Part shown: positions 42,163-50,542 of the stretch, one piece after another | How positions within the stretch are numbered: the first letter of the stretch is position 1 | Layout: the number at the start of each line of letters is the position of its first letter | Program-made: the position numbers and the translations under genes | The notes under the pieces: model-generated | Told to the model about the DNA's origin: nothing | Databases searched by the model: none | What the model saw: the letters and a program-made list of their open reading frames with translations, nothing else | From: Bryobacteraceae bacterium | Lineage (GTDB): Bacteria > Acidobacteriota > Terriglobia > Bryobacterales > Bryobacteraceae | Reading direction: 5' to 3' | Length of the DNA stretch: 64,000 nt | Assembly (NCBI GenBank): GCA_947458745.1 | Contig: CANGYQ010000001.1 | Location: 744,001-808,000 of the forward strand

Positions 42163-43416
42163 ATGCAGGCCATGCTCCTACGCCTGATTGTTGGTGGATG
42201 CCTGCTCGCCCTGATGGTGGAGGCCCAACCCTATACGCTGCTGATCAAGGGCGGCACCGTGATTGATCCCAAGAACCGCCGCAATGGCCGACTGGATGTG
42301 GCGATCGCGGGCAACAAGATCGTCAAAGTGGCCGCCAACATTCCCGCCGACCAAGCCCGCCGCGTGGCGCGGGCCGATGGCCTGTATGTGGTGCCGGGCT
42401 TGATTGACATGCACGCCCACGTCTATGCGGGCACGGGCGTCAAGGCCTTGACCGGAGACAGCAGCGTCTACCCGGACGGCTTCAGCTTCCGCTCTGGCTG
42501 CACCACGCTCGTCGATGCCGGCTCGGCTGGCTGGCGCAACTTCGATGATTTCCGCCAGCGCGTGATCGACCGGGCGCAGACGCGTGTGCTCGCCTTCGTC
42601 AACATTGTTGGCAACGGCATGAGCCCCGCCGGGGAAGATGACCCCAAAGAGATGTTGGGCGAACGGGCCGCCGCGGTGGCCACCAAGCACAAAGACATCG
42701 TCGTCGGCTTCAAGACCGCCCACTTTGCGGGCGAAGGCTGGCCGTCGGTGGATGGCGCTTTGGCGGCAGGGCGGGCGACGGGGTTGCCGGTGATGGTGGA
42801 CTTCGGCTTCCTAAGCCTGGACCGCACGCTATCCACGCTGCTGGCCGATAAGCTGCGGCCGGGCGACATCTACACGCACTGCTACTCCGGCCATCGCGGG
42901 GAGCTGGGCGAGGACGGCAAGGTGAACGCCGCCATGCTGGCCGGGCGCAAGCGCGGCGTCCTTTTTGATGTCGGCCACGGCGGCGGCAGCTTCTACTGGC
43001 CGGTGGCGGCGGCGCTCACCCAGCAGGGCTTCTGGCCGGATTCCATCTCCACTGACCTGCACACGGGCAGCATGAATGCCGGCATGAAGGACATGGCCAA
43101 CGTGATGTCGAAAATGCTCAGCCTGGGCGCGCCGCTGGAACAAGTTATTCGCCAAAGCACCTGGAGCCCGGCGCAGTTCATCAAGCGGCCTGAACTGGGG
43201 CATCTCGACGAAGGCGGCGAGGCCGACGTCACGGTGCTCAAACTGGAGACCGGCGACTTTGGCTTTCTGGATTCCGCCGGTGCCGTCAAGAAAGGCACGC
43301 AGCGTCTGGTGCCGGAAGTGACCATCAAGGCTGGCCGCGTCATGTGGGATCTGAATGGCCGCGCCGCCACCGACTGGCAGTCGTTCAAGTACCAGAAGCG
43401 CGCCGCGCGCCCGTAG
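42163..43416 (+). CDS. Exported metal-dependent amidohydrolase (dihydroorotase-like)
   Basis: The 417-residue product starts at ATG 42163 or 42172. A short hydrophobic N-terminus (LIVGGCLLALMVEAQ) looks like a signal peptide. The amidohydrolase core is clear: LLIKGGTVIDPKNRRNG, YVVPGLIDMHAHVYAG with the metal-binding HxH, then CYSGH, SISTDLHTGSM with the final Asp, and a C-terminal beta strand. The overall pattern resembles deacetylase or dihydroorotase-type amidohydrolases. The RidA-like gene follows after 12 bp and a racemase-family gene after that, so it belongs to a small catabolic set. The substrate is unknown. Confidence 0.9.
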   Translation: MQAMLLRLIVGGCLLALMVEAQPYTLLIKGGTVIDPKNRRNGRLDVAIAGNKIVKVAANIPADQARRVARADGLYVVPGLIDMHAHVYAGTGVKALTGDSSVYPDGFSFRSGCTTLVDAGSAGWRNFDDFRQRVIDRAQTRVLAFVNIVGNGMSPAGEDDPKEMLGERAAAVATKHKDIVVGFKTAHFAGEGWPSVDGALAAGRATGLPVMVDFGFLSLDRTLSTLLADKLRPGDIYTHCYSGHRGELGEDGKVNAAMLAGRKRGVLFDVGHGGGSFYWPVAAALTQQGFWPDSISTDLHTGSMNAGMKDMANVMSKMLSLGAPLEQVIRQSTWSPAQFIKRPELGHLDEGGEADVTVLKLETGDFGFLDSAGAVKKGTQRLVPEVTIKAGRVMWDLNGRAATDWQSFKYQKRAARP

Positions 43417-43428
43417 GAAGGAACCAAC

Positions 43429-44175
43429 ATGCTGATCGCCAACCCCAAAGGAAACTACTCGTTCGTCCAAGGCATCGCCCCGTACTCAGCCGGCGCGGTG
43501 GCGGAACCGGGCTTTGAGATTGTCCACGTTCGCTTTCAACAGCCCATCCCGCTGGCCCAGGGGTTTGAGCGTGTGAAGGCGCATCTCAGCTCGCGCCAGC
43601 GGCCCCTGCAAGCGCTGTGCGGCATGGAGCTCCGCTCGCCCAAGCCTTTCACCTTCCAAGGCTTTGCCGACTTCAATTCGAGCTACATCAACGTCCTGAA
43701 AAGCTGGGACATTTTTCTGGGGCCCACCAACCCGGTGGCTCGCACCAACATCGCCCCTGAGATCGGCCCGCCGCCCGTGCCGTCGCTCTATGGCTTCACC
43801 TACACGCTGCCCAGCCCGCGCCGCGAGAAGACGTTTGTCGTGGCCGGTGCGGGCGAGCTGCCGGAAGGCTCCCTGGACCCGCACGATGTCATCCGGGCCG
43901 GACAAACCTCAACGGAGGCCCTACGCGAAAAAGCGCGCTATGTCATGGGTCTGATGACTGGCCGCTTGAAGGGTCTCGGTGTCGGCTGGGACCAGGTGAA
44001 CGTCACCGAAGTCTACACCGTCCACCCGATCTGCGGCTTCCTGGCGCAGGAGCTGGTCCGGCCCATGGGCGCCTCGCAGATCCATGGCATCACCTGGCAC
44101 TACGCCCGCCCGCCGATTGTCTCCATCGAGTTTGAAATGGACCTGCGTGGCTGCCGGCAGGAGATTGTCCTTTAG
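43429..44175 (+). CDS. RidA/YjgF-superfamily-like protein
   Basis: The 248-residue protein resembles RidA-type trimers in its C-terminal half (LREKARYVMGLMTGRLKGLGVGWDQVNVTEVYTVHP), with an unusual N-terminal extension of about 120 residues that contains VHVRFQQPIPLAQGF. Rid proteins deaminate reactive imines produced by amino-acid enzymes; some family members act in catabolic pathways. A good ribosome-binding site (AGGAAGGA) lies just upstream. It sits between the amidohydrolase and the enolase-superfamily enzyme. The family call is moderate and a 2-aminomuconate-like deaminase role is only speculative. Confidence 0.6.
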   Translation: MLIANPKGNYSFVQGIAPYSAGAVAEPGFEIVHVRFQQPIPLAQGFERVKAHLSSRQRPLQALCGMELRSPKPFTFQGFADFNSSYINVLKSWDIFLGPTNPVARTNIAPEIGPPPVPSLYGFTYTLPSPRREKTFVVAGAGELPEGSLDPHDVIRAGQTSTEALREKARYVMGLMTGRLKGLGVGWDQVNVTEVYTVHPICGFLAQELVRPMGASQIHGITWHYARPPIVSIEFEMDLRGCRQEIVL

Positions 44176-44229
44176 CGCCAGTGGCGCTTCAACGCCGACA
44201 CCAGCCGGGCACGGTAAACTAACGGCGTC

Positions 44230-45477
44230 ATGAGAATCGCCAAGGTCGAAGCTTTTCTGCTGAGTTGCCCGCTGCCGGAGCCGCTTACGCTGCGCTACCA
44301 CGGCGGGGAGCGGACGATCCTGAAGCGTGACGCGATGCTGATCCGCGTCACCACGGACCGGGGCAGCATCGGCTGGGCACCCGGGCAAGGGAGCGAGAAA
44401 GCCCACCGCCACATCGAGAGCAAAGTGGCACCTTTCCTGGTGGGTCAGCTGTTGAATGATCCCGATCTGCTGCGCGTCAAGTTTCTCCAGCTGTTTCCGG
44501 AAGACCCCGCCGCCCGCAAGGCTTACGCGATGGTGGAGATCGCCCTCTATGATCTGGCGGCCCAGGCGCAAGAGATCCCCGTATCGGAGCTGTTAGGCGG
44601 CCGGGATCGGGACCGGATGAAGCTCTACGGTTCGGGCGGCATGTACATGCCAGCGGAGCAATACGCTGAAGAGGCCGCGGCGGTTCAGGAGTTGGGCTAC
44701 CTGGCTTACAAAATGCGACCGGGCCTCGGCCCGGTGGAGGATCTGCGCACCGTTCAACTGATGCGCGAAGCCACCTCGCCTGATTTTGGCCTGATGGTGG
44801 ACGCCCACACCTGGTGGCGCATGGGCGACCTGAGCTATTCGCCCGAAACCGTGTCCCGCCTGGCCCAGGATCTGGCCGAGTTCGATATCGAATGGCTGGA
44901 AGAGCCGCTGCCGCCGGATGATCATGAGGCCTACGCCCGCTTGCGCGCCGAGGGTGCCGTGTCGCTGGCCTCCGGTGAGCATGAGCCATCGGACGAACGC
45001 TTCTTCCATCTGATCGCCAACGAGTGCGTCGACTTTGTCCAGGCGGATCTGGTCTGCCAAGGCGGCTACTACAGTGGCCGCCGCGTTCTGAATGAAACGG
45101 CCCGGCAGGATCTGCGGTTCGCCTTCCACAGCTGGGGCACGGAGCTGGAGGTGATGGTGGCTGCTCAGTTGGGCATCTGCTATCCGGAGGCCGTGGCGGA
45201 GTGGCTGGAGTACCCGCTCTACCGTCGCCCGGGCGTGCCGGTGATGTACCCGTTCCCGCTGGCGCAAGAGATTCTGGCGGAGCCGCTGCAGATTGAAAAT
45301 GGTGACTTGATCGTGCCGCGGACACCGGGTCTGGGAATCAAAGTGAATGAAAAAGTGATCGAGAAGTATCCCTGGATTCCGGGGCCCTGGTCAAGGTTCA
45401 AGCTGGAATCGCCAGCCGGTGTCTGGGATGTCTCGGGCGACCATAGCGTCCGCTGGGCTGGGACGGCCGACCACTAA
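44230..45477 (+). CDS. Mandelate racemase/muconate lactonizing enzyme family protein
   Basis: The 415-residue protein has an enolase-superfamily fold: a capping domain up to about residue 130, then the barrel. Metal ligands and catalytic residues are visible: the KxR/K-type lysine in LAYKMRPGLG near 160, Asp in LMVDAHTWW near 190, Glu in EWLEEPLPP near 220, the LASGEHE strand near 250, and the catalytic His in LRFAFHSWG near 300. It is probably a sugar-acid dehydratase or racemase. It is the third gene of a plus-strand run and starts 54 bp after the RidA-like gene. The substrate is not known. Confidence 0.9.
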   Translation: MRIAKVEAFLLSCPLPEPLTLRYHGGERTILKRDAMLIRVTTDRGSIGWAPGQGSEKAHRHIESKVAPFLVGQLLNDPDLLRVKFLQLFPEDPAARKAYAMVEIALYDLAAQAQEIPVSELLGGRDRDRMKLYGSGGMYMPAEQYAEEAAAVQELGYLAYKMRPGLGPVEDLRTVQLMREATSPDFGLMVDAHTWWRMGDLSYSPETVSRLAQDLAEFDIEWLEEPLPPDDHEAYARLRAEGAVSLASGEHEPSDERFFHLIANECVDFVQADLVCQGGYYSGRRVLNETARQDLRFAFHSWGTELEVMVAAQLGICYPEAVAEWLEYPLYRRPGVPVMYPFPLAQEILAEPLQIENGDLIVPRTPGLGIKVNEKVIEKYPWIPGPWSRFKLESPAGVWDVSGDHSVRWAGTADH

Positions 45478-45508
45478 GCAACGCGATCTAGCCCAAGGAA
45501 ACCAATTC

Positions 45509-45787
45509 ATGTCACCCGCTCTCTCACCCCAACCGCTGACCGACGATCAACTGGTGGCCCGCATCATCGCGGTGATCGCCCAAACCACGCACAAGCCGGT
45601 CGAGGAGTTTCAACCGGATTCGACCTTTGAGGCCCTGGGCATCGACTCACTCGACGGCATCCAGATCCTGTTTGCGCTGGAGCAGGAGTTCGATATCTCG
45701 ATCCCCGATGACGAAGCCAAAAAAATCCGCGCCGTGCCCGATGTCCTGGCCGGTGTGAAGCAACTCCTGGCAGCCAAGCATGCATAA
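45509..45787 (+). CDS. Acyl carrier protein
   Basis: The start is ATG 45509, with a ribosome-binding site AAGGAAACC just upstream. The 92-residue protein has the phosphopantetheine attachment motif LGIDSLDGIQ with Ser47. It lies 31 bp after the racemase-family gene and 6 bp before a beta-ketoacyl synthase. That pairing suggests a dedicated acyl chain-building or modification step rather than general fatty-acid synthesis, since the usual fabD/fabG neighbours are missing. Confidence 0.93.
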   Translation: MSPALSPQPLTDDQLVARIIAVIAQTTHKPVEEFQPDSTFEALGIDSLDGIQILFALEQEFDISIPDDEAKKIRAVPDVLAGVKQLLAAKHA

Positions 45788-45793
45788 CTCACG

Positions 45794-46975
45794 ATGCGCC
45801 GCGTAGCCGTCACGGGACTGGGCGTGGTCAGCGCGATCGGGCAGGGCGTCGCGGCATTCCGCGACTCGCTCGCCCAAGGCCGTAGCGGGATCACGCCGAT
45901 TGAGCAGATCGATGTCTCGACGCTGAAATTCCGCCACGGTGCGGAGGTGAAGAACTTCAGCTGGGGCGATGACCGGGAGCGCGCTCTCTATGACCGCTTC
46001 GCCTTGATGGCCGGCGCGGCGGCGGAAGAGGCGCTGGCCCAAGCGGAGCTTCCCGCTGATCGCACGGCGGTGGTCACCGGCAGCTGTCTCGGGGGCAATC
46101 ATTTTGAAGATCAAAGCTTCCGTGAGCTTTACGGGGAGCAGCGCACCCGGTTCAACCCGCTAACGATTCCCCGCATCATGGAGAATGCTCCGGCCAGCCT
46201 GATCACGATGAAGTGGGGTTTTCGCGGACCGGCCTATACCGTGGCCTCGGCCTGCTCTTCGTCCAACCATGCCATCGGCCAGGCGTTCTGGATGGTGCGC
46301 GGCGGCGTGGTGGATGCTGCGGTGTGCGGCGGGTCCGATGCGACCTTCTCCCTGGGCATTCTGCGCGCCTGGGAGGCGATGCGCGTGGTTAGCCCGGACA
46401 CCTGCCGTCCTTTCTGCGCCGGTCGCCCAGGCATGATTCTGGGCGAAGGGGCGGGTATGCTGGTGCTGGAAGAATGGGATCGCGCGGTGGCCCGTGGAGC
46501 CACCATCTTCGGCGAGATCTGCGGCTTTGGCATGTCCGCCGATGCGCACCACATCACGCAACCCTCAGGGGTGGGCGCAGAGCACGCCATGCGTTCGGCA
46601 CTGGCGGATGGAGGCGTGGCCGCGGAGGCTGTCCGCTACATCAACGCCCATGGCACGGGCACGACGGCCAACGATCCGGTGGAATGCCAGGCCATCCGCC
46701 AAGTCTTCGGCAGCAGCAACCCGGCCATCTCGTCCACCAAATCCATGCACGGCCACACGCTGGGTGCAGCGGGAGCCATTGAAGCAGTGGCGACCCTGGT
46801 GGCCATGAAAGAAGGCTTTCTGCCGCCCACCGCCAACTTCACCACACAGGACCCCGAATGCCCGGGCGACATCATCGCCCACGATGCGCGCTTGGTGCCG
46901 GTGGATTACGCGCTCTCAAACTCCTTTGCCTTTGGTGGCCTCAACGCCGTCCTGTTGTTGCGCACGGCCCGCTAG
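45794..46975 (+). CDS. Beta-ketoacyl-ACP synthase (KAS II/FabF-like)
   Basis: The 393-residue enzyme has the condensing triad: Cys154 in VASACSSSNHA, His286 in INAHGTGT and His321 in KSMHGHTLGAAG. It should catalyse a decarboxylative condensation on acyl-ACP. It starts 6 bp after the dedicated acyl carrier protein gene. No ketoreductase, dehydratase or acyltransferase is next to it, so it may act as a stand-alone or accessory synthase. It could belong with the three catabolic-type genes upstream or be a separate two-gene unit. The length is normal. Confidence 0.95.
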   Translation: MRRVAVTGLGVVSAIGQGVAAFRDSLAQGRSGITPIEQIDVSTLKFRHGAEVKNFSWGDDRERALYDRFALMAGAAAEEALAQAELPADRTAVVTGSCLGGNHFEDQSFRELYGEQRTRFNPLTIPRIMENAPASLITMKWGFRGPAYTVASACSSSNHAIGQAFWMVRGGVVDAAVCGGSDATFSLGILRAWEAMRVVSPDTCRPFCAGRPGMILGEGAGMLVLEEWDRAVARGATIFGEICGFGMSADAHHITQPSGVGAEHAMRSALADGGVAAEAVRYINAHGTGTTANDPVECQAIRQVFGSSNPAISSTKSMHGHTLGAAGAIEAVATLVAMKEGFLPPTANFTTQDPECPGDIIAHDARLVPVDYALSNSFAFGGLNAVLLLRTAR

Positions 46976-47044
46976 GCGATCCGCGGCGGATTGATGCGCT
47001 CCGGTGGGGCATACTACGATAGCGAAGACTCCCCTCGATCCACC

Positions 47045-47287
47045 ATGCGAGCCCCCATCCGCAAGTCCGGCAAATCCCTGGCCGTGATCCTTCCCGGAGC
47101 GTTGCTACGCCAAGCCGGCATCACCGACGAAGTGGAGGTGTCCCGCCACGGAGACTGCATCGTCTTGCGCAAGCCTGACCCACGTCTGGGCTGGGCCGAG
47201 GCCACTGAGACGATTGCCGAAAACAGCGCCGGTGAGCACCGCTGGCCCGTGTTTCTCGACATCGACGACGGGACGCCGCGATGGTAG
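47045..47287 (+). CDS. MazE-like antitoxin (AbrB fold)
   Basis: The start chosen is ATG 47045 (MRAPIRKSGKSLAVI), giving 80 residues. The N-terminus has the AbrB/MazE pattern (IRKSGKSLAVILPGALLRQAGI, then VEVSRHGDCIVLRKP). The C-terminal 35 residues would wrap the toxin. It is 22 bp upstream of the MazF-like gene in the same operon. Both toxin and antitoxin are intact. MazE normally represses its own operon with MazF as co-repressor. Confidence 0.85.
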   Translation: MRAPIRKSGKSLAVILPGALLRQAGITDEVEVSRHGDCIVLRKPDPRLGWAEATETIAENSAGEHRWPVFLDIDDGTPRW

Positions 47288-47309
47288 TGCCGCCTGAGCT
47301 GAGGCCAGC

Positions 47310-47621
47310 ATGGTGAAGCAGGGCGAGGTCTGGTTGATCGGCCTGGAGACCGAAGGCGCGCTTCAAGAGACCCGCGTCTGCGTCGTCCTGCAACCGCCGG
47401 AGCTGGCACTTTTGCCGACGGTGATAGTCGCGCCGATGAGCTCGACGGCGGCCGCCACGCCCTTTCGCGTGCCCGTCACCTTTCGTGCCCAACCCGGGTT
47501 GATCGTCACCGATCAGGTCCGCGCCATCGATAAGACCCGCCTGGTGAAGCGGCTAGGAAAAATTCCAGCCACCGCACTCGCCGCCACGCTAACCATCCTG
47601 CGCGAGATGTTCGGCGGCTAG
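47310..47621 (+). CDS. MazF-family endoribonuclease toxin
   Basis: The 103-residue protein has the MazF core: QGEVWLIGLETEG, RVCVVLQPPELA, TVIVAPMSS and VTDQVRAIDKTRLVKRLGKIP. These match the family beta-barrel with the RNA-binding and catalytic Arg and Ser/Thr region. MazF toxins cut mRNA in a sequence-specific manner. Here the order is antitoxin then toxin, with a start 22 bp after the antitoxin stop. No frameshift. Confidence 0.9.
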   Translation: MVKQGEVWLIGLETEGALQETRVCVVLQPPELALLPTVIVAPMSSTAAATPFRVPVTFRAQPGLIVTDQVRAIDKTRLVKRLGKIPATALAATLTILREMFGG

Positions 47622-47629
47622 CCCGTCGC

Positions 47630-48246
47630 CTACTCCGTCTCGCGAGTCACCTGCAGCCGGGCCCGCAGCTCAGCCGGAAGAGTTGCTTCCACTTCCGGCG
47701 TCAGCAACCCGGCCGCATCCATGCCCCGCACATGCACGCGATCCTTGTCCCGGTTGGCGGTTAGCTTCATCTTCACCAGATCGGCCACGGGAATCACCCG
47801 GAACGTCGCGCCGTAAAGGTTCACCTCCACCGGGCACACCTCCGGTGCCGGTTCCAGGTAAGAGTCCTTCACCTTCTCACCACTAAACAGAAGATGGATT
47901 GCGTTCTTGGCGCTATTGGTATCTCCGTACAACAGCATGTCGATATCACCCGCATGGCGATAACGGAACCCATGTTGCTCGGCCACAGAAATTACCTGGT
48001 CAAGGTCCGCCCGCCGAATCAAGACGTCGATATCGCGCGTGAGGCTGGAATGGTGGCGTCCGCGCGCTCCACGTGAATGAACACCGCCAACCCACCGATC
48101 AACTGGTGCGGAATCCCGGCATCGTTCAGCGGATCGGAGAACTTCTGGAGCGTACCGACGAGATCGAATACCCGCTGCTCGAACATGATGTGAACGAACT
48201 CCCCGCGTTGAGCCGCTCCCTCAACCACTTGCTCCAGCGTCAGCAT
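47630..48246 (-). pseudogene. Frameshifted nucleotidyltransferase gene
   Basis: Two minus-strand frames join: the first from 48246 (MLTLEQVVEGAAQRGEF, then IPHQLIGGLAVFIHVERAD) and the second ending at 47630 (IRRADLDQVISVAEQHGFRYRHAGDIDMLLYG). Read with a one-base shift at about 48055-48065, the text becomes RHHSSLTRDIDVLIRRADL, which is the GG...DID motif of a nucleotidyltransferase like the AbiEii/MenT and MNT groups. The gene is therefore broken by a deletion or by a sequencing error. It lies convergently 8 bp from MazF. Some such enzymes are toxins of type IV or VII systems. Confidence 0.7.
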
Positions 48247-48252
48247 GACCGC

Positions 48253-49059
48253 TTACGGACGTGGGCGTGGCGTGGCGTCGCCGTCGGTCAGCTTCAGCGC
48301 CCACTTGATCGCTTCCAGATACATCTTCTGCACGTCCGGCCGATCCCAGGCGTCCTCGCGGTGGCCGAACGTTGAGTAGAAGACGCGGCCGTTGCCGTAC
48401 ATCTTGGACCAGGCCACGGCAAAGTCCTTGTCGGTGCGGCGGACGTTCTTGTTGCCCAGGTCGATCTTGGTTTCATCCAGGCGCGCCAGCACGCGCACCT
48501 TGTCGCGCGAGAAATCCTTCACCTGATAGATCTCGTCCATCACGATGAACTGCTTGGGGAAGTGCTTCATCGCCGGGAAGTTTGAATCTTCGATGATGAT
48601 CGGTGCCTGGAACTGGTTCCAGGGGTGCAGATCGAAATAGCCGCCCACCATCTCGCCGAACTCCGGCCACTTGTAGAAGGTATCGATGGCGGAATGGACG
48701 CCAATGAAGCCCTTGCCGTCTTCCTTGATAAACTTCATGAAATCGGCCTTCTGCTCGTCATCGAGATCCAACTCACCAGTGGTGTAGAAGACCACGGCGT
48801 CAAAGTAATCCAGGTTCTTGGCGTTACCGCCCAGCTTCTTCTTGGTCAACAGCTGTGTATCCGTGCGGATGTAGGTGTCGTAGAGGCCCGATTCCTGGCC
48901 CAGTTTCCAGATGGTGGCCAAACCATGGGAGGTGGCATCGTGCTGGAAGCCTCTCACCGCGCCGATGCAAAGCACCTTTTTGCGCTTGGGTGCTTGCTGC
49001 GCCCAAGAAAGAGAAGCCGCCGCCAGGGCGAGAACGAGGAAGAGACGCAAAGTCCGCAT
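48253..49059 (-). CDS. ThuA-domain protein, exported
   Basis: The start is ATG 49059 (MRTLRLFLVLALAAASLSWAQ), a clean signal peptide. The 268-residue product has a ThuA-like fold (KKVLCIGAVRGFQHDATSHG, DYFDAVVFYTTGEL, GFIGVHSAIDTFYKWPEF, HPWNQFQAPI), which resembles a glutamine-amidotransferase-like flavodoxin fold. ThuA proteins are found next to sugar-degrading genes and are thought to act on trehalose-like or other glycosides, but no reaction is proven. The gene ends 6 bp from the frameshifted nucleotidyltransferase. The SDR gene lies upstream of it in the same direction. Confidence 0.9.
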   Translation of the reverse strand: MRTLRLFLVLALAAASLSWAQQAPKRKKVLCIGAVRGFQHDATSHGLATIWKLGQESGLYDTYIRTDTQLLTKKKLGGNAKNLDYFDAVVFYTTGELDLDDEQKADFMKFIKEDGKGFIGVHSAIDTFYKWPEFGEMVGGYFDLHPWNQFQAPIIIEDSNFPAMKHFPKQFIVMDEIYQVKDFSRDKVRVLARLDETKIDLGNKNVRRTDKDFAVAWSKMYGNGRVFYSTFGHREDAWDRPDVQKMYLEAIKWALKLTDGDATPRPRP

Positions 49060-49090
49060 GACGCCGCTATGATATCGCGGAGGGCAGGCG

Positions 49091-49960
49091 TTAAGTGCGG
49101 CCCCGCTCCGGCTGGTCACGTTGCAGGCGGCGCAAGGTATAGGCATCAGTGTCGAGCGTCATGTGCGCCATCCGCTCCCAATCATCATTGACGTGGAACA
49201 GCCGGCCGGTGATGTGATTGGATTTGGGAGACGCCAGCAGCAGGGCCAAGTTCAGCTGGCGGTCCGTGGCCGCGCCGCCGGTCAGGCGGACTTGCTCGGC
49301 GCGCTGCACTTCGGCCTCTCCGGCCCGGTCACCCGCCCGCAGGATCTCATCCGTCATGGCGGTATAGGCGCCGCCCGGGGACATGCAATTGGCCTGCACG
49401 TTGTGTTCCGCCACCTCCGCGGCCAGTGTCTCCATGAAGCGGGCGATGGCGGTCTTTGACGCCGCGTAGGCTGAAAAGTTGGGCCGGGCACTGGCCACGC
49501 CGCCGCCCGTCAAGGCGATCAACTTGCCGGAACGATTTCCGATCATGCCTGGCAACACCGCCCGGCAGGCGTTTACGGTGCCACCCAGGTTGGTTTCGAT
49601 CACATCCCACCAGGCCTTGGCATCGGCCTCAACCGTGGGGCCGATCGGCCCCTGAATACCGGCGGCACAGATCAGAATTTCCACCGCATGCCCAAACTTG
49701 ACCGCGGCGCTGTTGGCGGTAACCGCCAGAAACTCACGGTCCCGCACATCACCCGCAAAACGTGCCGACGAGCCGCCGGAATGCTGGATCTCCAAATTCG
49801 TCAGATCCAGTTCCGCCCGGCTGCGCGCCACCAGCGCGACATTCGCGCCACGGGCGGCAAACTCCAGCGCCAGCCGCTTGCCAATGCCGCGGCCCGCTCC
49901 GGTAATCAGAACGACCTTGCCCGCCACGGCGGCTTCCGATGAACCCTTTATCTTGCTCAC
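49091..49960 (-). CDS. Short-chain dehydrogenase/reductase
   Basis: The 289-residue protein uses a GTG start. It has the cofactor motif [14 protein letters not shown] around residues 16-29, an ICAAG segment, the active-site Ser region and the catalytic pair YAASKTA. The C-terminus is somewhat longer than usual. It is a classical SDR of the NAD(P)-dependent oxidoreductase type, but the substrate cannot be told. It lies upstream of the ThuA gene in the same direction (31 bp gap after the adjusted start), so co-transcription is likely. Confidence 0.92.
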   Translation of the reverse strand: MSKIKGSSEAAVAGKVVLITGAGRGIGKRLALEFAARGANVALVARSRAELDLTNLEIQHSGGSSARFAGDVRDREFLAVTANSAAVKFGHAVEILICAAGIQGPIGPTVEADAKAWWDVIETNLGGTVNACRAVLPGMIGNRSGKLIALTGGGVASARPNFSAYAASKTAIARFMETLAAEVAEHNVQANCMSPGGAYTAMTDEILRAGDRAGEAEVQRAEQVRLTGGAATDRQLNLALLLASPKSNHITGRLFHVNDDWERMAHMTLDTDAYTLRRLQRDQPERGRT

Positions 49961-50062
49961 GTCCGCCCGCAGTGTAACGCACTTGGGCGGGGGCGGCGTA
50001 TACTCGTTAGTGGTACTGCTGCGGAATGCGGCCGTGCACTGTTCGATTTGTTACGGAGGCGG

Positions 50063-50281
50063 ATGAGCAAAGAAGATTCGATCGAAGTCACCGGCACGGT
50101 ATCGGAAAAGTTTCCGAGCGGCCTGTTTAGTGTCACCTTGGACCAGGACCGCATTGTGCTGGCGCACCTGGCGGGCAAGCTGCGCCGCAACCGCATCCGG
50201 GTGCTGGCCGGCGACCGCGTCACTTTGGAAATGTCGCCCTACGACCTGACCAAGGGCCGCATCACCTATCGCCACAAGTAG
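50063..50281 (+). CDS. infA: Translation initiation factor IF-1
   Basis: The 72-residue protein has the OB-fold text [24 protein letters not shown] and ends with the conserved [20 protein letters not shown]. The start ATG 50063 follows GGAGGCGG, a good ribosome-binding site. It binds the 30S A-site with IF-2 and IF-3. In many genomes infA sits in the rpl/rps region; here it is alone. A second infA copy may exist elsewhere. Confidence 0.94.
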   Translation: MSKEDSIEVTGTVSEKFPSGLFSVTLDQDRIVLAHLAGKLRRNRIRVLAGDRVTLEMSPYDLTKGRITYRHK

Positions 50282-50305
50282 TCTCGATATCACGCCGGAC
50301 TAGCC

Positions 50306-50335
50306 CTGCCCGAAAAGTGGCGCTGGACCGGGCAG
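50306..50335. terminator. Possible hairpin after infA
   Basis: CTGCCCG (50306-50312) and CGGGCAG (50329-50335) form a 7-bp stem downstream of infA. No T tract follows. The rest of the 260-bp gap shows no gene. Weak support. Confidence 0.35.
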
Positions 50336-50542
50336 CGCCATAGTCCCATTACCGGGCCACTCAGCCGAGTCAGCCGGGTTGGTCACAACCCAACTGCGAT
50401 ATTTTCTCCGGCGTGCAATTCCGCGCTAACAAATTCAAATCAGAAGTTCTAAGCTCCCTCCAACTGCTTTTCTCCGGCGGTTGACGGTCCCAAATCCCCT
50501 TCGCTGCGTTTCTATACTTTGGTAGCTCCAAAGGGGGGCAGC

